From assembly GCA_964522665.1 (NCBI GenBank), contig CAZFVY010000077.1:1-35182 (forward strand): a DNA stretch of 35,182 nucleotides. The letters are read 5' to 3'. The notes under the pieces were generated by a model. That model was given only the letters and a program-made list of their open reading frames with translations. It did not search any database and had not been told where the DNA came from. Positions 15,396 through 24,447 of the stretch are shown piece by piece. A program made the position numbers and the translations under genes. This DNA is from CAZFVY01 sp964522665. Its GTDB lineage: Bacteria > Verrucomicrobiota > Verrucomicrobiia > Limisphaerales > CAZFVY01. The first letter of the stretch is position 1, and every line of letters starts with the position of its first letter.

Positions 15396-16196
15396 ATGAG
15401 ACAATTCTTCAATCGTTGGCGTTGGGCGCTGGGGTGCGGAATGGCCTTGGTCGCCGCCGGCTTCAGCCTCTTTTTGGTCTCGTGCGCGACGACCGAGCGG
15501 GCCGTCTTCGCGCCCCCGGAAATCGATGGCGCGCACTACGTTGGAAATCGAACCTGCGCCGATTGCCACACGAATATCGCCCGCGTTTTCCCGGCCAGCC
15601 CCCACGCGCGCCTCTACCGAGCCGAGATGAAAATGGCCGGCGACTCCGGCTGTGAATCGTGTCACGGTCCGGGCAGCAAACACGTGCAAGCCGGCGGCGG
15701 GCGAGGGAAATTCATCCTGAATCCGCTTCAGGACCCCGGGCTTTGCTTTCGTTGCCACCTCGATATTCACGCGGAATTCAACCTGCCCCAGCATCATCCG
15801 GTCGTGGAGAATCGGATCAGTTGCACCCAATGTCACGACCCGCACGGGGCCGATATTTTCAAGCCCGCCGGCGGTTTGGCCATGGCGCGCCAGAATCAAA
15901 CCTGCGCCCAGTGCCACCGGGAGCAGACGCGTCCGGTCGTGTTTGAACACGAGGCGATGCGGGAGGGCTGCACTGTTTGCCATAACGTCCACGGGTCGAT
16001 CAACGCGAAGATGTTAATTCAGCGCGACGCTAATCTTTGTTTGAAATGCCACGCGCAAATCCAAAGTTCGACCGGCAGCCTGGTGTTCATCGGAAAGATC
16101 GCGCACCAGGGCTTTTTGCGTCATGGAACTTGCTGGTCGGCCGGTTGTCACACGGCGGTTCATGGCTCCAACATGAGCCAACAACTGCGGTACTAA
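15396..16196 (+). CDS. Octaheme c-type cytochrome lipoprotein (DmsE/MtrA-like)
   Basis: A 266-residue exported multiheme cytochrome. The N-terminal signal ends in a lipobox (FLVSC, acylated Cys 30). Seven CXXCH heme sites follow at residues 54, 86, 117, 143, 170, 192 and 215, and an eighth, spaced CWSAGCH (CX4CH), at 246-252. Extra His residues near the motifs suit bis-His ligation. Arrangement and size resemble DmsE/MtrA periplasmic decaheme cytochromes that plug an outer-membrane barrel and move electrons across it, but with eight hemes. The ATG at 15396 is chosen because it opens directly into the signal peptide; the frame is open further upstream without purpose. Its stop overlaps the next start (TAATG), so the barrel gene is translationally coupled. 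Direction of electron flow and terminal acceptor are unknown. Confidence 0.88.
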   Translation: MRQFFNRWRWALGCGMALVAAGFSLFLVSCATTERAVFAPPEIDGAHYVGNRTCADCHTNIARVFPASPHARLYRAEMKMAGDSGCESCHGPGSKHVQAGGGRGKFILNPLQDPGLCFRCHLDIHAEFNLPQHHPVVENRISCTQCHDPHGADIFKPAGGLAMARQNQTCAQCHREQTRPVVFEHEAMREGCTVCHNVHGSINAKMLIQRDANLCLKCHAQIQSSTGSLVFIGKIAHQGFLRHGTCWSAGCHTAVHGSNMSQQLRY

Positions 16197-18658
16197 TGGG
16201 TGATACCGTGAATCCCAAATCTTTCTCCTCTGGCCGACGACGTTCGCTCGGTTGGATTCCGCTCGGCGCGCTGGCCTGTTGCGCGACGGCCCTGCCGGCG
16301 TCGGCGGTGGACGAGACAAAGTTGCCGCCGCCATCCGCAAGCAAAGTTGATTTCCTCCGTGACATCAAGCCGCTCCTGGAGGGCAGTTGCCTCCGTTGTC
16401 ACGGACCCGAAAAACCGAAGAGCAAGTTTCGGCTCGATAGCCGGGAGGCGGCGCTCAAGGGTGGCAGCAAAGGGATCGATATCATTCCCGGGCAAAGCGC
16501 GAAAAGTCCCCTGATCCACTTCGTCGCGCGTATCGCCGAGGTCGAGGACGAAGCGATGCCGCCGGACGGCAAAGGCGAACCGCTCTCCGCGGAACAGGTC
16601 GGGCGTTTGCGCGCCTGGATCGATCAGGGCGTAGAGTGGCCCACGAACGCGCTGAGCGCGCCGCCAAAACTCGAGTTCTCCGTCACGCCCTCGTTTCGGT
16701 TCGTCAGCGTGAGCGGCAATCAAGCGAAATTTCGTGAGCGTCTCTGGATGCGGGAAGGCTTCGCCTGCGGGGCCGAAGAATTCTCCCTCAAGCAGAAGGT
16801 CAAGGAGGACGAGACCTTTACCGCCGAGGGTCGCGTCCTGCTCGACGAAGGCGACTACCGGATCAAATTAGGCCTCGAGAAGACCGATGTCGGCTTTATT
16901 CGCGCCGGTTACCAGCAGTATCGCAAATACTTCAACGACGCGGGCGGATTTGATCCGGTGGCGGGCGTGCCCGCGTATGATTTGGGGCAGGATCTGCACT
17001 TGGACCTGGGGAAGGCCTGGATCGACGTCGGCCTGACCTTGCCGGACTGGCCCCGGATCGTCGCCGGCTACGAGTATCAATACAAGCGGGGATCGGAATC
17101 GCTGCTCCAGTGGGGCGACGTGGTTGGCGGCGGCGCCGACCTGAAGCTTTATCCGGCGTACGAGGATGTGCGTGAAAAGGTGCAGATCGTGAAGCTCGAC
17201 GTCACCCATGATATTCAAGGGGTCGCGTTGGAAGATAATTTTCGCGCCGAGTTCTATGATCTCAGCACGACGCAACACACGGTCGGCCTTCAATCCACCA
17301 GCGCCGCGACGCCCGCGCAAATCACGTTGGTGAACCAGGGCGACCAGCATTTTCAGGCGGCGAACACCTTCCGCCTCGAAAAGCAGTTGACCAGTTGGCT
17401 CTTTGCGTCGGGCGGCTACCTTTATAGCCATCTGGATGGCGACGCGTTTTTCAACCAGAACACGCTTTTGGCCCCTAACGCGATTTACTCGCCCACGCCC
17501 GAGTTTCCGAAGCTTTGGTTCAGCAATCAAATCCTGCTCAGCCAGGAGTCCCACGTCTTCAACGCCAACGCGTTGGTCGGCGCGTGGCAAGGGTTGACCT
17601 TCACGGCCGGCGTGCAAAGCGAATGGATGCGCCAGATCGGATTCGGCAACGTCCGTTTGGATGAAGTCGAACTGCCCGACCCCTTGCTCATCACCCAGCA
17701 GCCGGCGATGCTCCAATCTTCCCTCGACAAGGCGACAGTGGACGAAACGTTTACTCTGCGTTACACGCAAATCCCGTTCACGGTCCTCTACGCCGACACC
17801 CAATTTCAACAGGAGAGCATTGGCGAGGCGGAAGGCCAGATTCAGGTCGAGGGCGACGACAATCTCGGATTCCTGCGTGACACCGATGCTTCGAGCGATT
17901 TGAAGCAGTACCGGGTCGGCTTCAACGTTTCCCCCTGGCGCGCGGTCGCGTTCGACGCGCACTACAAGCACAGTTTCAAACGGAGCGATTACGACAATTT
18001 CGTCGATCAAGGACCGCTCGGCGCCGCGGGTGAGGGCTATCCCGGCTTCATTCGCGCGCGGACGATTACCACCGATCAAGTCGCGGCCAAGCTGGTGGTG
18101 CAGCCGGCGTCCTGGCTGAAAACGACGTTCTCGTACGAAATTGACTCGACCGATTTCCAGACCACCACCGACGCCGCGCTCGACGGCTTCGCCTCCCCCG
18201 GTGGCACGGTTCTCGCAGGCAATTACGACGCGCACGTGTACAGCGCCAACGCCGTTTTGACGCCGTGGCGCCGGGTTTACCTTTCGAGCACGCTCTCGTA
18301 TTCGGATTCGCGCACCGCCAGCCCGACGTCTTACTCGCCGGTGATCGTGAATTACCGTGGCGGCGTTTATAACGTGCTTTCGAGCGTGAACTTCGTGCTC
18401 GACGCGAAGAATGATCTGCGCTTGACCCACACCTACTCGCGGGCGGACTACGCGCAGTCGAACCTCGGCACGGGCGTGCCGTTTGGGATCGTCTATGATT
18501 GGCAGGGAATTCAAGCGGGCGTCACCCACCGTTTTTCGACCAACCTCACGGGGAATTTGCAGTACAGTTTTTATCGTTACACCGAGCCGACGAGCGGCGG
18601 AGCCAACGACTTCACCGCGCACGCCGTGCTCGCCTCCTTCACGATGCGTCTCCCGTGA
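16196..18658 (+). CDS. PSCyt1 monoheme domain fused to an MtrB/PioB-like outer-membrane beta-barrel
   Basis: An 820-residue exported protein. A signal peptide (cleavage after ASA, about residue 37) is followed by a planctomycete-type cytochrome domain (about 50-155): DFLRDIKPLL, heme site CLRCH at 65-69, RLDSREAALKGG, and the MPPDGKGEPL and GRLRAWIDQGVEWP segments that end PSCyt1 domains. From about 165 to the end the sequence alternates polar and hydrophobic residues with abundant Tyr/Phe/Asp, typical of large beta-barrels. Blocks such as WPRIVAGYEYQYKRGSES fit the MtrB/PioB porin family, and it ends on an aromatic/hydrophobic strand (AVLASFTMRLP). The start codon overlaps the cytochrome stop. 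It would form the sheath for the octaheme protein in an outer-membrane electron conduit, with the fused heme domain probably on the periplasmic side. The barrel family call is by pattern, not by search. Confidence 0.8.
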   Translation: MGDTVNPKSFSSGRRRSLGWIPLGALACCATALPASAVDETKLPPPSASKVDFLRDIKPLLEGSCLRCHGPEKPKSKFRLDSREAALKGGSKGIDIIPGQSAKSPLIHFVARIAEVEDEAMPPDGKGEPLSAEQVGRLRAWIDQGVEWPTNALSAPPKLEFSVTPSFRFVSVSGNQAKFRERLWMREGFACGAEEFSLKQKVKEDETFTAEGRVLLDEGDYRIKLGLEKTDVGFIRAGYQQYRKYFNDAGGFDPVAGVPAYDLGQDLHLDLGKAWIDVGLTLPDWPRIVAGYEYQYKRGSESLLQWGDVVGGGADLKLYPAYEDVREKVQIVKLDVTHDIQGVALEDNFRAEFYDLSTTQHTVGLQSTSAATPAQITLVNQGDQHFQAANTFRLEKQLTSWLFASGGYLYSHLDGDAFFNQNTLLAPNAIYSPTPEFPKLWFSNQILLSQESHVFNANALVGAWQGLTFTAGVQSEWMRQIGFGNVRLDEVELPDPLLITQQPAMLQSSLDKATVDETFTLRYTQIPFTVLYADTQFQQESIGEAEGQIQVEGDDNLGFLRDTDASSDLKQYRVGFNVSPWRAVAFDAHYKHSFKRSDYDNFVDQGPLGAAGEGYPGFIRARTITTDQVAAKLVVQPASWLKTTFSYEIDSTDFQTTTDAALDGFASPGGTVLAGNYDAHVYSANAVLTPWRRVYLSSTLSYSDSRTASPTSYSPVIVNYRGGVYNVLSSVNFVLDAKNDLRLTHTYSRADYAQSNLGTGVPFGIVYDWQGIQAGVTHRFSTNLTGNLQYSFYRYTEPTSGGANDFTAHAVLASFTMRLP

Positions 18659-18684
18659 ACCGTTCCCCGTCCCGTTAAAACCGC

Positions 18685-19401
18685 ATGACCCGCACCCTGA
18701 TCCTGGCCACCCGCAATACGCATAAGACCCGGGAAATCCGCGCGGTTCTGGGCGAAGACATGCGCTGCCTGACGCTGGCCGACTTTCCCAACGCTCCGGT
18801 CGTCAAGGAAGACGCGCCGACCTTTGCCGGCAACGCCGCGAAAAAGGCCGTCCGGTTTGCCGAGTGGCTGGCCGACGCCCGGGCGGCTGGCGCCAGCGTG
18901 ACGCCCCCGCTCGATCTTGCGGGGGCCTTCGTCCTGGCTGATGACTCCGGCCTGGAAGTGGACGCGCTGAGCGGCGCGCCGGGCGTCTATTCGGCGCGGT
19001 TCGCCGCGTCCGAGACCGGCGCCGCGGGCAATTCGACCGACGAGGCCAACAACGCGAAATTGCTTCGTCTCCTGGCCAACGTTCCGAGCGCCAAACGAAC
19101 CGCGCGCTTTCGCTGCGTGCTGGCGCTGGCGCCCGTCGTCGCCGCGGAACCCGCGGGCAGTTCGCCGGTTTGTTACTCCTCCGAGGCGGAACTGCGCGCG
19201 GAACTATTCGACGGCGCCTGCGAAGGCGCCATCGATCTTTGCCCCCGCGGCTCCGGCGGCTTCGGCTACGATCCGCTCTTTATCCCGAACGGTTACCACC
19301 AGTCCTTCGCCGAACTGGGCGACGACTTCAAAAACCAGTTCAGCCATCGCGCCCGCGCGCTGGCCAAGCTCGGGCTGCGCTTCGCCGGAATACCGAAATA
19401 A
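18685..19401 (+). CDS. rdgB: XTP/dITP diphosphatase (RdgB/HAM1 family)
   Basis: A 238-residue cytoplasmic house-cleaning pyrophosphatase that hydrolyses dITP, dXTP and ITP to monophosphates. Family marks are LATRNTHKTREI (7-18), ADDSGLEVDAL (85-95, acidic catalytic residues), GGFGYDPLF (191-199) and QFSHRARAL (218-226). It is about 35 residues longer than usual because of Ala/Pro-rich insertions near 65-80 and 150-175. It starts 26 nt after the porin gene, so may share its transcript, though the functions are unrelated. No Shine-Dalgarno is visible. Confidence 0.95.
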   Translation: MTRTLILATRNTHKTREIRAVLGEDMRCLTLADFPNAPVVKEDAPTFAGNAAKKAVRFAEWLADARAAGASVTPPLDLAGAFVLADDSGLEVDALSGAPGVYSARFAASETGAAGNSTDEANNAKLLRLLANVPSAKRTARFRCVLALAPVVAAEPAGSSPVCYSSEAELRAELFDGACEGAIDLCPRGSGGFGYDPLFIPNGYHQSFAELGDDFKNQFSHRARALAKLGLRFAGIPK

Positions 19402-19464
19402 CCTCCTTCCGACGCGAATTTGAGCGGCCGCGACCCACGTGGCGCGGTACTAGGCGCGACGGCG

Positions 19465-19498
19465 GTCAACTCCCGAGTTGACGAAACGGCGCGTTTTT
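19465..19498 (+). terminator. Palindrome and T-run after rdgB (possible terminator or operator)
   Basis: GTCAACTC and GAGTTGAC (19465-19482) form a perfect inverted repeat separated by CC. A second small hairpin (AAACG, loop GCG, CGTTT, 19484-19496) runs into TTTTT at 19494-19498. The pair could terminate the cytochrome-porin-rdgB transcript, or the palindrome could be an operator for the permease that starts 120 nt downstream. Confidence 0.35.
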
Positions 19499-19601
19499 GA
19501 GCAATATGCCGCCGGTGAATCGATGATAGCGGGAAGCCATATTGCCAGCGGGGCGTATTCGGGTGGGGAAGCCCCCAGCCGGGTAGCCTCATTGGTCGAT
19601 C

Positions 19602-21446
19602 ATGGATAGCGCTGGAGTTCATCGGCCCCGCAACGTCGATTGGAAGCGCGCGGCCGCGCTCCTGTACGGCGACTGGGGAACCAGCAAAGCCTACGTCATC
19701 GGGCTGGCCTTCCTGGCCGCCGGTTTCTCGTCCCTGCCCATCATCCTCGCGGTCTGCGCCTTGACCGGGTTGGTCGGTTACAATTACCTCATCGTTTGCA
19801 GCCATTTCCCCGATGGCGGCGGCGTTTATTCGGCGGCGCGGGAACAGAGCCGCGTTTTGGCCGTATTGGGTTCGTTGCTCCTGATCGCCGATTTCGTGGT
19901 GACGGCGGCCATGAGTTGCTGGGATGCGATGAGTTATTTCGGGATCACGCGGGAGCACGTCAAAATCGCCACCGTTGGCTTTATTTTCTTTGTCGGGTTC
20001 ATCAACTATTTCGGTCCGAAACACAGCGGCAGCATCGCCGTCTCGCTCGCGGCGCCGATGGTCGCGGTCGTCATTTTGATTATCTTGTGCAGTCTCCCGT
20101 ACTGGACGTTGACTCATTTGCAGGTTTCACATGCCGGTTTTAAGGCGAATTGGGTCGCCTTTGTCGGCGTCATTCTGGCGCTCAGCGGCGTCGAAGCGAT
20201 TGCCAATTTGACGGGCGTTTTGACGCTGGATCACGGAGCCACGGTCGAGAAACCGGTGGTTACGAAGACCGCCCGCAAGGCCATCCTGCCGGTGGCGGTC
20301 GAAGTCGTGCTGGGGACCGCGCTGCTTGGGCTCGCGATGCTTTCGCTGCCCGCGACCCTGGGCGACCAGATCAAGGAACGTTACGCTGACATGCTCCGTT
20401 ACCTGGGTGAATACTACGGCACGCTGGCTTGGAAGGATTACGTCGGCCACGTTTTCAGTTGGGACCAGCATATCGGCGCCGGGTTTGGGGTCGTCATTGG
20501 CGTGGTGGTGGGGTTGTTGCTCTTGAGCGCCGTCAACACCGCGATCGCGGCGATGATCGGGTTGATGTACATGCTCGCCCGCGATGGCGAAATGCCCAAG
20601 GTCTTCACGCGGCTTAATTCGCACGGCGTTCCATGGCTGCCAATGGCGATCGCCGTCGGCCTTCCGACGTTGTTGGTGCTGGCGTCGAGCGATTTGGACG
20701 CGTTGGCGGATATGTACGCGATCGGGGTCGTCGGCGCGATCACGGTCAACTTGGGTTCTTGCTGCTTCAATAAGAAACTGGCCTTGCCGTGGTACGAGCG
20801 GAGCATCATGTTGGTCACGTTTTTGCTGCTTTTCGCGGTGGAAATCACCATCGCCAACACCAAGCCGGCGGCGTTGTTTTTCGCGGTCTGCGTGATCGGT
20901 TCAGGCTTCGCTTTGCGCGCCTACTCGATGAAACGGGCGGGATTGCAGACGATCACGTTGCGCAAGGAACTGGCCGCCGCCGTCTCGCCGGAGACCTGGG
21001 ACAGCCTCCGCCTGCACCTCAGCCCGGGCCAATCGATTCTGGTGGCGGCGCGCGGCGTGACCCCGGTTTTGCGGTTCGCGCTGGAAGAGGCCCGGCTGCG
21101 GCAGGGGACTTTATACGTACTCTACGTCAAGGAATTGGCCGTTAATCTGCCGGGAACACTGCAGAACAGTTCCCGCCCCCGATGGCAGGATGACTCGCAG
21201 GCGGCGCGGATAATGTACGGAATGCTTGAACTGGGGCAGGACCACGATGTGCCGGTCGTGCCGATTTACGTCGTCAGCGACAATCCCGCCAGCACGATCC
21301 TCGATCTTTCGGCCACGTTGGGCGTGGACATGCTCCTGCTTGGCTCCCAGCATCGCCGCACTTTGGCCAGTCTTCTCAAGGGCAACGTCGTCAACGAAGT
21401 CGCCCGCAACTTGCCCGAAAACATCCAACTCGTTATCCACGGTTAG
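19602..21446 (+). CDS. APC-superfamily amino acid permease with C-terminal universal-stress-protein domain
   Basis: A 614-residue membrane protein. Residues about 20-450 hold around twelve hydrophobic helices with APC-type features: an early GDWGTSKAYVIGL segment, FPDGGGVYSAARE in the helix 2-3 region, and a conserved Glu in GVEAIANLTG. Residues about 470-614 are soluble and Usp-like: SILVAARGVTPVLRFALEEA, then LYVLYVKEL, a VDMLLLGS strand and a terminal NVVNEVARNLPENIQLVIHG, close to the Usp pattern that ends in GS-x-NVVxxVxxxxP. The transported substrate, an amino acid or organic cation, is not predictable. The Usp part may sense nucleotide or stress state. It stands alone on the plus strand between rdgB and the hydrolase gene. 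Confidence 0.88.
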   Translation: MDSAGVHRPRNVDWKRAAALLYGDWGTSKAYVIGLAFLAAGFSSLPIILAVCALTGLVGYNYLIVCSHFPDGGGVYSAAREQSRVLAVLGSLLLIADFVVTAAMSCWDAMSYFGITREHVKIATVGFIFFVGFINYFGPKHSGSIAVSLAAPMVAVVILIILCSLPYWTLTHLQVSHAGFKANWVAFVGVILALSGVEAIANLTGVLTLDHGATVEKPVVTKTARKAILPVAVEVVLGTALLGLAMLSLPATLGDQIKERYADMLRYLGEYYGTLAWKDYVGHVFSWDQHIGAGFGVVIGVVVGLLLLSAVNTAIAAMIGLMYMLARDGEMPKVFTRLNSHGVPWLPMAIAVGLPTLLVLASSDLDALADMYAIGVVGAITVNLGSCCFNKKLALPWYERSIMLVTFLLLFAVEITIANTKPAALFFAVCVIGSGFALRAYSMKRAGLQTITLRKELAAAVSPETWDSLRLHLSPGQSILVAARGVTPVLRFALEEARLRQGTLYVLYVKELAVNLPGTLQNSSRPRWQDDSQAARIMYGMLELGQDHDVPVVPIYVVSDNPASTILDLSATLGVDMLLLGSQHRRTLASLLKGNVVNEVARNLPENIQLVIHG

Positions 21447-21541
21447 GCGGTCGCCAACGATGTTGTGCCGTCGCGCCCGGTTACGCTCCGCCTCATGCTT
21501 TTCGCTTGGCTCTCGCGAACGGATGGCGCTACAAGGTTTCT

Positions 21542-22429
21542 ATGAACCCAGTGACGTTCAGGGCGGTAACCCTGCTTGCCGGATCGATCGGGCTGCTCAT
21601 GACCATCGCCGATGCCAAAAGCGACGAAGCGGCGCTTCATTTGACCCTCCGTTCACGCGCCAAAAGCTCCGCTGAGCCTGCGGCAACCCAAGAGGTGGTG
21701 GATTGGCGACCCCAGGAAACCGCTCTGATCATTTGCGACATGTGGGACGACCACTGGTGCAAGGGCGCCTCACTTCGCGTCGCCGAGTTGGCGGAGCCGA
21801 TGAACGCGATGGTCAAAATCGCGCGCGCGAAGGGGGTGTTCATCATTCACGCGCCAAGCAGCGTGACCGACTTTTACAAGGATACGCCGCAGCGAAAACT
21901 GGCGCTCGCCGCGCCCTTCGCGAAGCCGCCCGCGCCCCTCTCGACGGCGGAGCGATGGGGGACGACCTGGTGCTGGCCCGATTCGGCCCGCGAGCCGAAT
22001 CTCCCGATCGACGATTCGGACATGGGCTGTGATTGTCCGGTCAAATGCACGATTCGGGACGCCTGGACGCGCCAGATTTCAACGATCGAGATGGCGCCGC
22101 AAGACGCCGTTACCGACCGTGGGCAAGAAACCTACAATCTGCTCGAGCAGCGCGGGATCAAAAATGTCATCCTCGTGGGCGTGCATCTCAATATGTGCGT
22201 TCTGGGCCGCCCGTTCGGCATCCGCCAGATGGTCAAAATGGGCAAGAACGTCGCGTTGATGCGCGACCTCACCGACGTCATGTACGATCATCGAATGAAG
22301 CCCTACGTTGACCATTTTACCGGCCTCGACTTGGTGGTCCAACACGTCGAGACTTATTGGTGCCCCTCGTTCGTCAGTTCCGATTTAACCGGTCGGCCGC
22401 CATTCCATTTTAAGGAAGATCACCGTTAG
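21542..22429 (+). CDS. Exported isochorismatase-fold cysteine hydrolase
   Basis: A 295-residue protein with an N-terminal hydrophobic signal (TFRAVTLLAGSIGLLMTIADA). The isochorismatase/nicotinamidase fold begins at residue 60: ALIICDMWDDHWC contains the catalytic Asp 66, and the nucleophilic Cys is C219 in VGVHLNMCVLGRPFGIR. Relatives hydrolyse amides or vinyl ethers (nicotinamide, ureidoacrylate, isochorismate); secreted versions are common in PVC bacteria, but their substrates are unknown. A Cys-rich insertion (C163, C165, C169) lies before the second half and could form disulfides outside the cytoplasm. I preferred the ATG at 21542 over one 36 nt upstream because AGG precedes it and the signal peptide begins there. 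Its stop is 11 nt from the convergent ferritin-like gene. Confidence 0.85.
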   Translation: MNPVTFRAVTLLAGSIGLLMTIADAKSDEAALHLTLRSRAKSSAEPAATQEVVDWRPQETALIICDMWDDHWCKGASLRVAELAEPMNAMVKIARAKGVFIIHAPSSVTDFYKDTPQRKLALAAPFAKPPAPLSTAERWGTTWCWPDSAREPNLPIDDSDMGCDCPVKCTIRDAWTRQISTIEMAPQDAVTDRGQETYNLLEQRGIKNVILVGVHLNMCVLGRPFGIRQMVKMGKNVALMRDLTDVMYDHRMKPYVDHFTGLDLVVQHVETYWCPSFVSSDLTGRPPFHFKEDHR

Positions 22430-22440
22430 TCGCTCGCGCG

Positions 22441-23841
22441 CTATTCCCCCACCAACTGTTCAATGTCCTCGCGGGAAACCGTGAAGACATCCATGTCCTT
22501 CGTGACCGCGCCCAAGCTGACGAGGCATTCCGTGAAAAGCTCGCGCGTTCGCAAGTCGAGGGCTTTGGCGTCCAGATCAGTCATCACCTTGATGATGCCC
22601 TGACCCTTGCGGACGTGAGTCCGCTCATCCGCGCGGATGAAATCCGCGATGTGGTAGAGCAGGGCGTCGTTCCGTTCGGCGGCGGTGGAGATCAACTGAT
22701 TGATCGTCTTGAGCACGCCGACTTCACCGAAGAGATTGATCTCCGCCATCGCGAACGCCGGGTCCATCGGTCCGCGGCAAGTCGAGCCGGTCAGGCGATT
22801 GCGAAGCTCGAAGGGATCGTAGCCGCAAGCAAGCAACGCGCGATGCCCAATCTCGGTGTGGCGCGCCTCGTCCCACGTAATCCGCGCCAGATCGTACTCC
22901 GACTGAAAATCGCGGAACCGAATGTCCCAGATGAAGGTGCCGAAGGCCTCAATGGCGTCCACCTCATCACGTTGGGTGCGAATGAAGCGCAGGCGGAGGC
23001 TCTCGTAGGAATCCTTCGGGAACCGTTCCTGCCCATCCGCCTTGTCGTAATCGCCGGTGTGCTTGAAGGTGTCGAACCGGACGTCTCGTTGGGGCGACGT
23101 TCCCCGCGTGAACGGCTTGGCCTCGCTGCGCAATGGTTGCGGCGCCTCGCCGCGCGGATCGCTTCCCGTGACGCCGCCGATGGATTGCAGTAACCGCTGC
23201 AAATGCCACCGCCACGCCGCGAGTCCCGCCTCGTCCACGCCGCCCTCGACGTACGACGCCAACGCGGCCTCCGCCCACTCCAGCATCGGTTCGTAGTCGG
23301 TCAGGACCCGGCGCAAGACCCGAATGGTGGGGACATCCGTCACCTGATCGGTGTCGTCGATATGATGCCGGTAGGCGACGGCGAGCGCGCGGCCCGCCAC
23401 TTGATGGACGCCGACCAACAGCTCGGGCGCGGATTGCGCGCTCAAAAGTTCCTCGATGAACCGGTCGATTTCGCCGTCCCGGAACGCATCCACGTCTTTT
23501 AAGCGCGCCTCTTGCTCGCTGAGGCGCTCGCGCAAAGCCCGCGCGGCGTCCGCGTGGTAGAAGATGTGCCGTCCGGTCTCGAGTTTGACCTCGAATTCCG
23601 GAATCGCGAGCGTCCACGCGCCCAGCGCTTGCATCAAGCGCCGCTCGAAATAGAAGAATCGCCGCAGGCGCCGGGAGTTCTCAGCGACCGAGTATTTTCC
23701 GCCCAATTGCCGCGAATCCCGGGGGAAACGATACGGATAGGTTTTTTTGCGTTCTTCCGCCGCGGTGCGTTGCTGGGGAAAGGATGCCGAGGGGAGGCTT
23801 CCGGCGGGGGGCGTTGGGCTGGTTTGTTCGTGAGTTTCCAT
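22441..23841 (-). CDS. Ferritin-like di-iron protein
   Basis: A 466-residue protein of unassigned function. The C-terminal half forms a ferritin-like four-helix bundle with a complete di-iron ligand set in order: E298 (DAIEAFG), E325-x-x-H328 (DEARHTE), E373 (LFGEVG) and E406-x-x-H409 (ADERTHV). The N-terminal 220 residues are helical and Glu/Arg-rich, with RHHIDDTDQVTD near 158-169, followed by a linker. No signal peptide is seen, so it is probably cytoplasmic. DUF455-like and other di-iron oxygenase or oxidase families are the closest memory matches; the reaction cannot be inferred. It is transcribed convergently toward the hydrolase gene, so shared function is not implied. Confidence 0.75.
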   Translation of the reverse strand: METHEQTSPTPPAGSLPSASFPQQRTAAEERKKTYPYRFPRDSRQLGGKYSVAENSRRLRRFFYFERRLMQALGAWTLAIPEFEVKLETGRHIFYHADAARALRERLSEQEARLKDVDAFRDGEIDRFIEELLSAQSAPELLVGVHQVAGRALAVAYRHHIDDTDQVTDVPTIRVLRRVLTDYEPMLEWAEAALASYVEGGVDEAGLAAWRWHLQRLLQSIGGVTGSDPRGEAPQPLRSEAKPFTRGTSPQRDVRFDTFKHTGDYDKADGQERFPKDSYESLRLRFIRTQRDEVDAIEAFGTFIWDIRFRDFQSEYDLARITWDEARHTEIGHRALLACGYDPFELRNRLTGSTCRGPMDPAFAMAEINLFGEVGVLKTINQLISTAAERNDALLYHIADFIRADERTHVRKGQGIIKVMTDLDAKALDLRTRELFTECLVSLGAVTKDMDVFTVSREDIEQLVGE

Positions 23842-24447
23842 AGGCGCGATTAATTGCGATTACGGGCGCAGGCTCGGGTAAGCCGGGCGGTTGCGCCGGC
23901 TCTCCGGGATGGCTTTCTCGGTTATCGTCGGGTTCAATCGGGTCGTAACGCGGAAATTTGGTGTGCTTACCGATGCGACGAAAAGTGATGGTTGGCAAGC
24001 CCATAGTTGCTTGCGGTCGCGCCTGACCGTTGGCCCGAGAGGCGGGCGGCGATCACGATTGACGGAGATGGCGTGAATGCGCCATAGACCGGAAACGTCA
24101 CATTAGCGATGCTGGTGACGCACTTCTGTGGCCGATGGGTCGCAAGATTGGGCGACGGTTCCCTTTGTGGCGGCTGATTTGGCTCGGATAATGGGTAATC
24201 AACGCGCAGAGTATCCTGGATTGACTGGGCGTGCGGTGTTCGTGGTAAGCGTTTCCGCGATCGGGGCGGGAGCGCCAGTCGCGGCGAGCGGGGCCGACCG
24301 ATTGGTGGCGCTCCGACCGAGGGCGTGGCTTCGGCGGTTTGCCTGGCGGTGAAAAGCAGCTTGGCCGCTTTGGGATACTAATCGCGGTTTCGAGATCGGC
24401 TGTTTCGTGAGCCTGCTAGCCATGCGACGCCCGGGCCACGAGCAACT
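23842..24447. other. Divergent intergenic region with no recognised feature
   Basis: About 600 nt between the ferritin-like gene and the Pro-rich membrane protein gene. Short frames occur on both strands (for example 24128-24352 plus and 24199-24423 minus) without recognisable motifs. I looked for tRNA T-loops and terminators and saw none. Both neighbouring genes point outward, so promoters for each must lie here. Confidence 0.5.

Noticed and set aside
16868..18622. A 584-residue minus-strand frame opposite the porin gene.
   Set aside because: The translation is Arg/Val/His-rich without motifs, while the plus strand encodes a signal peptide, heme domain and barrel.
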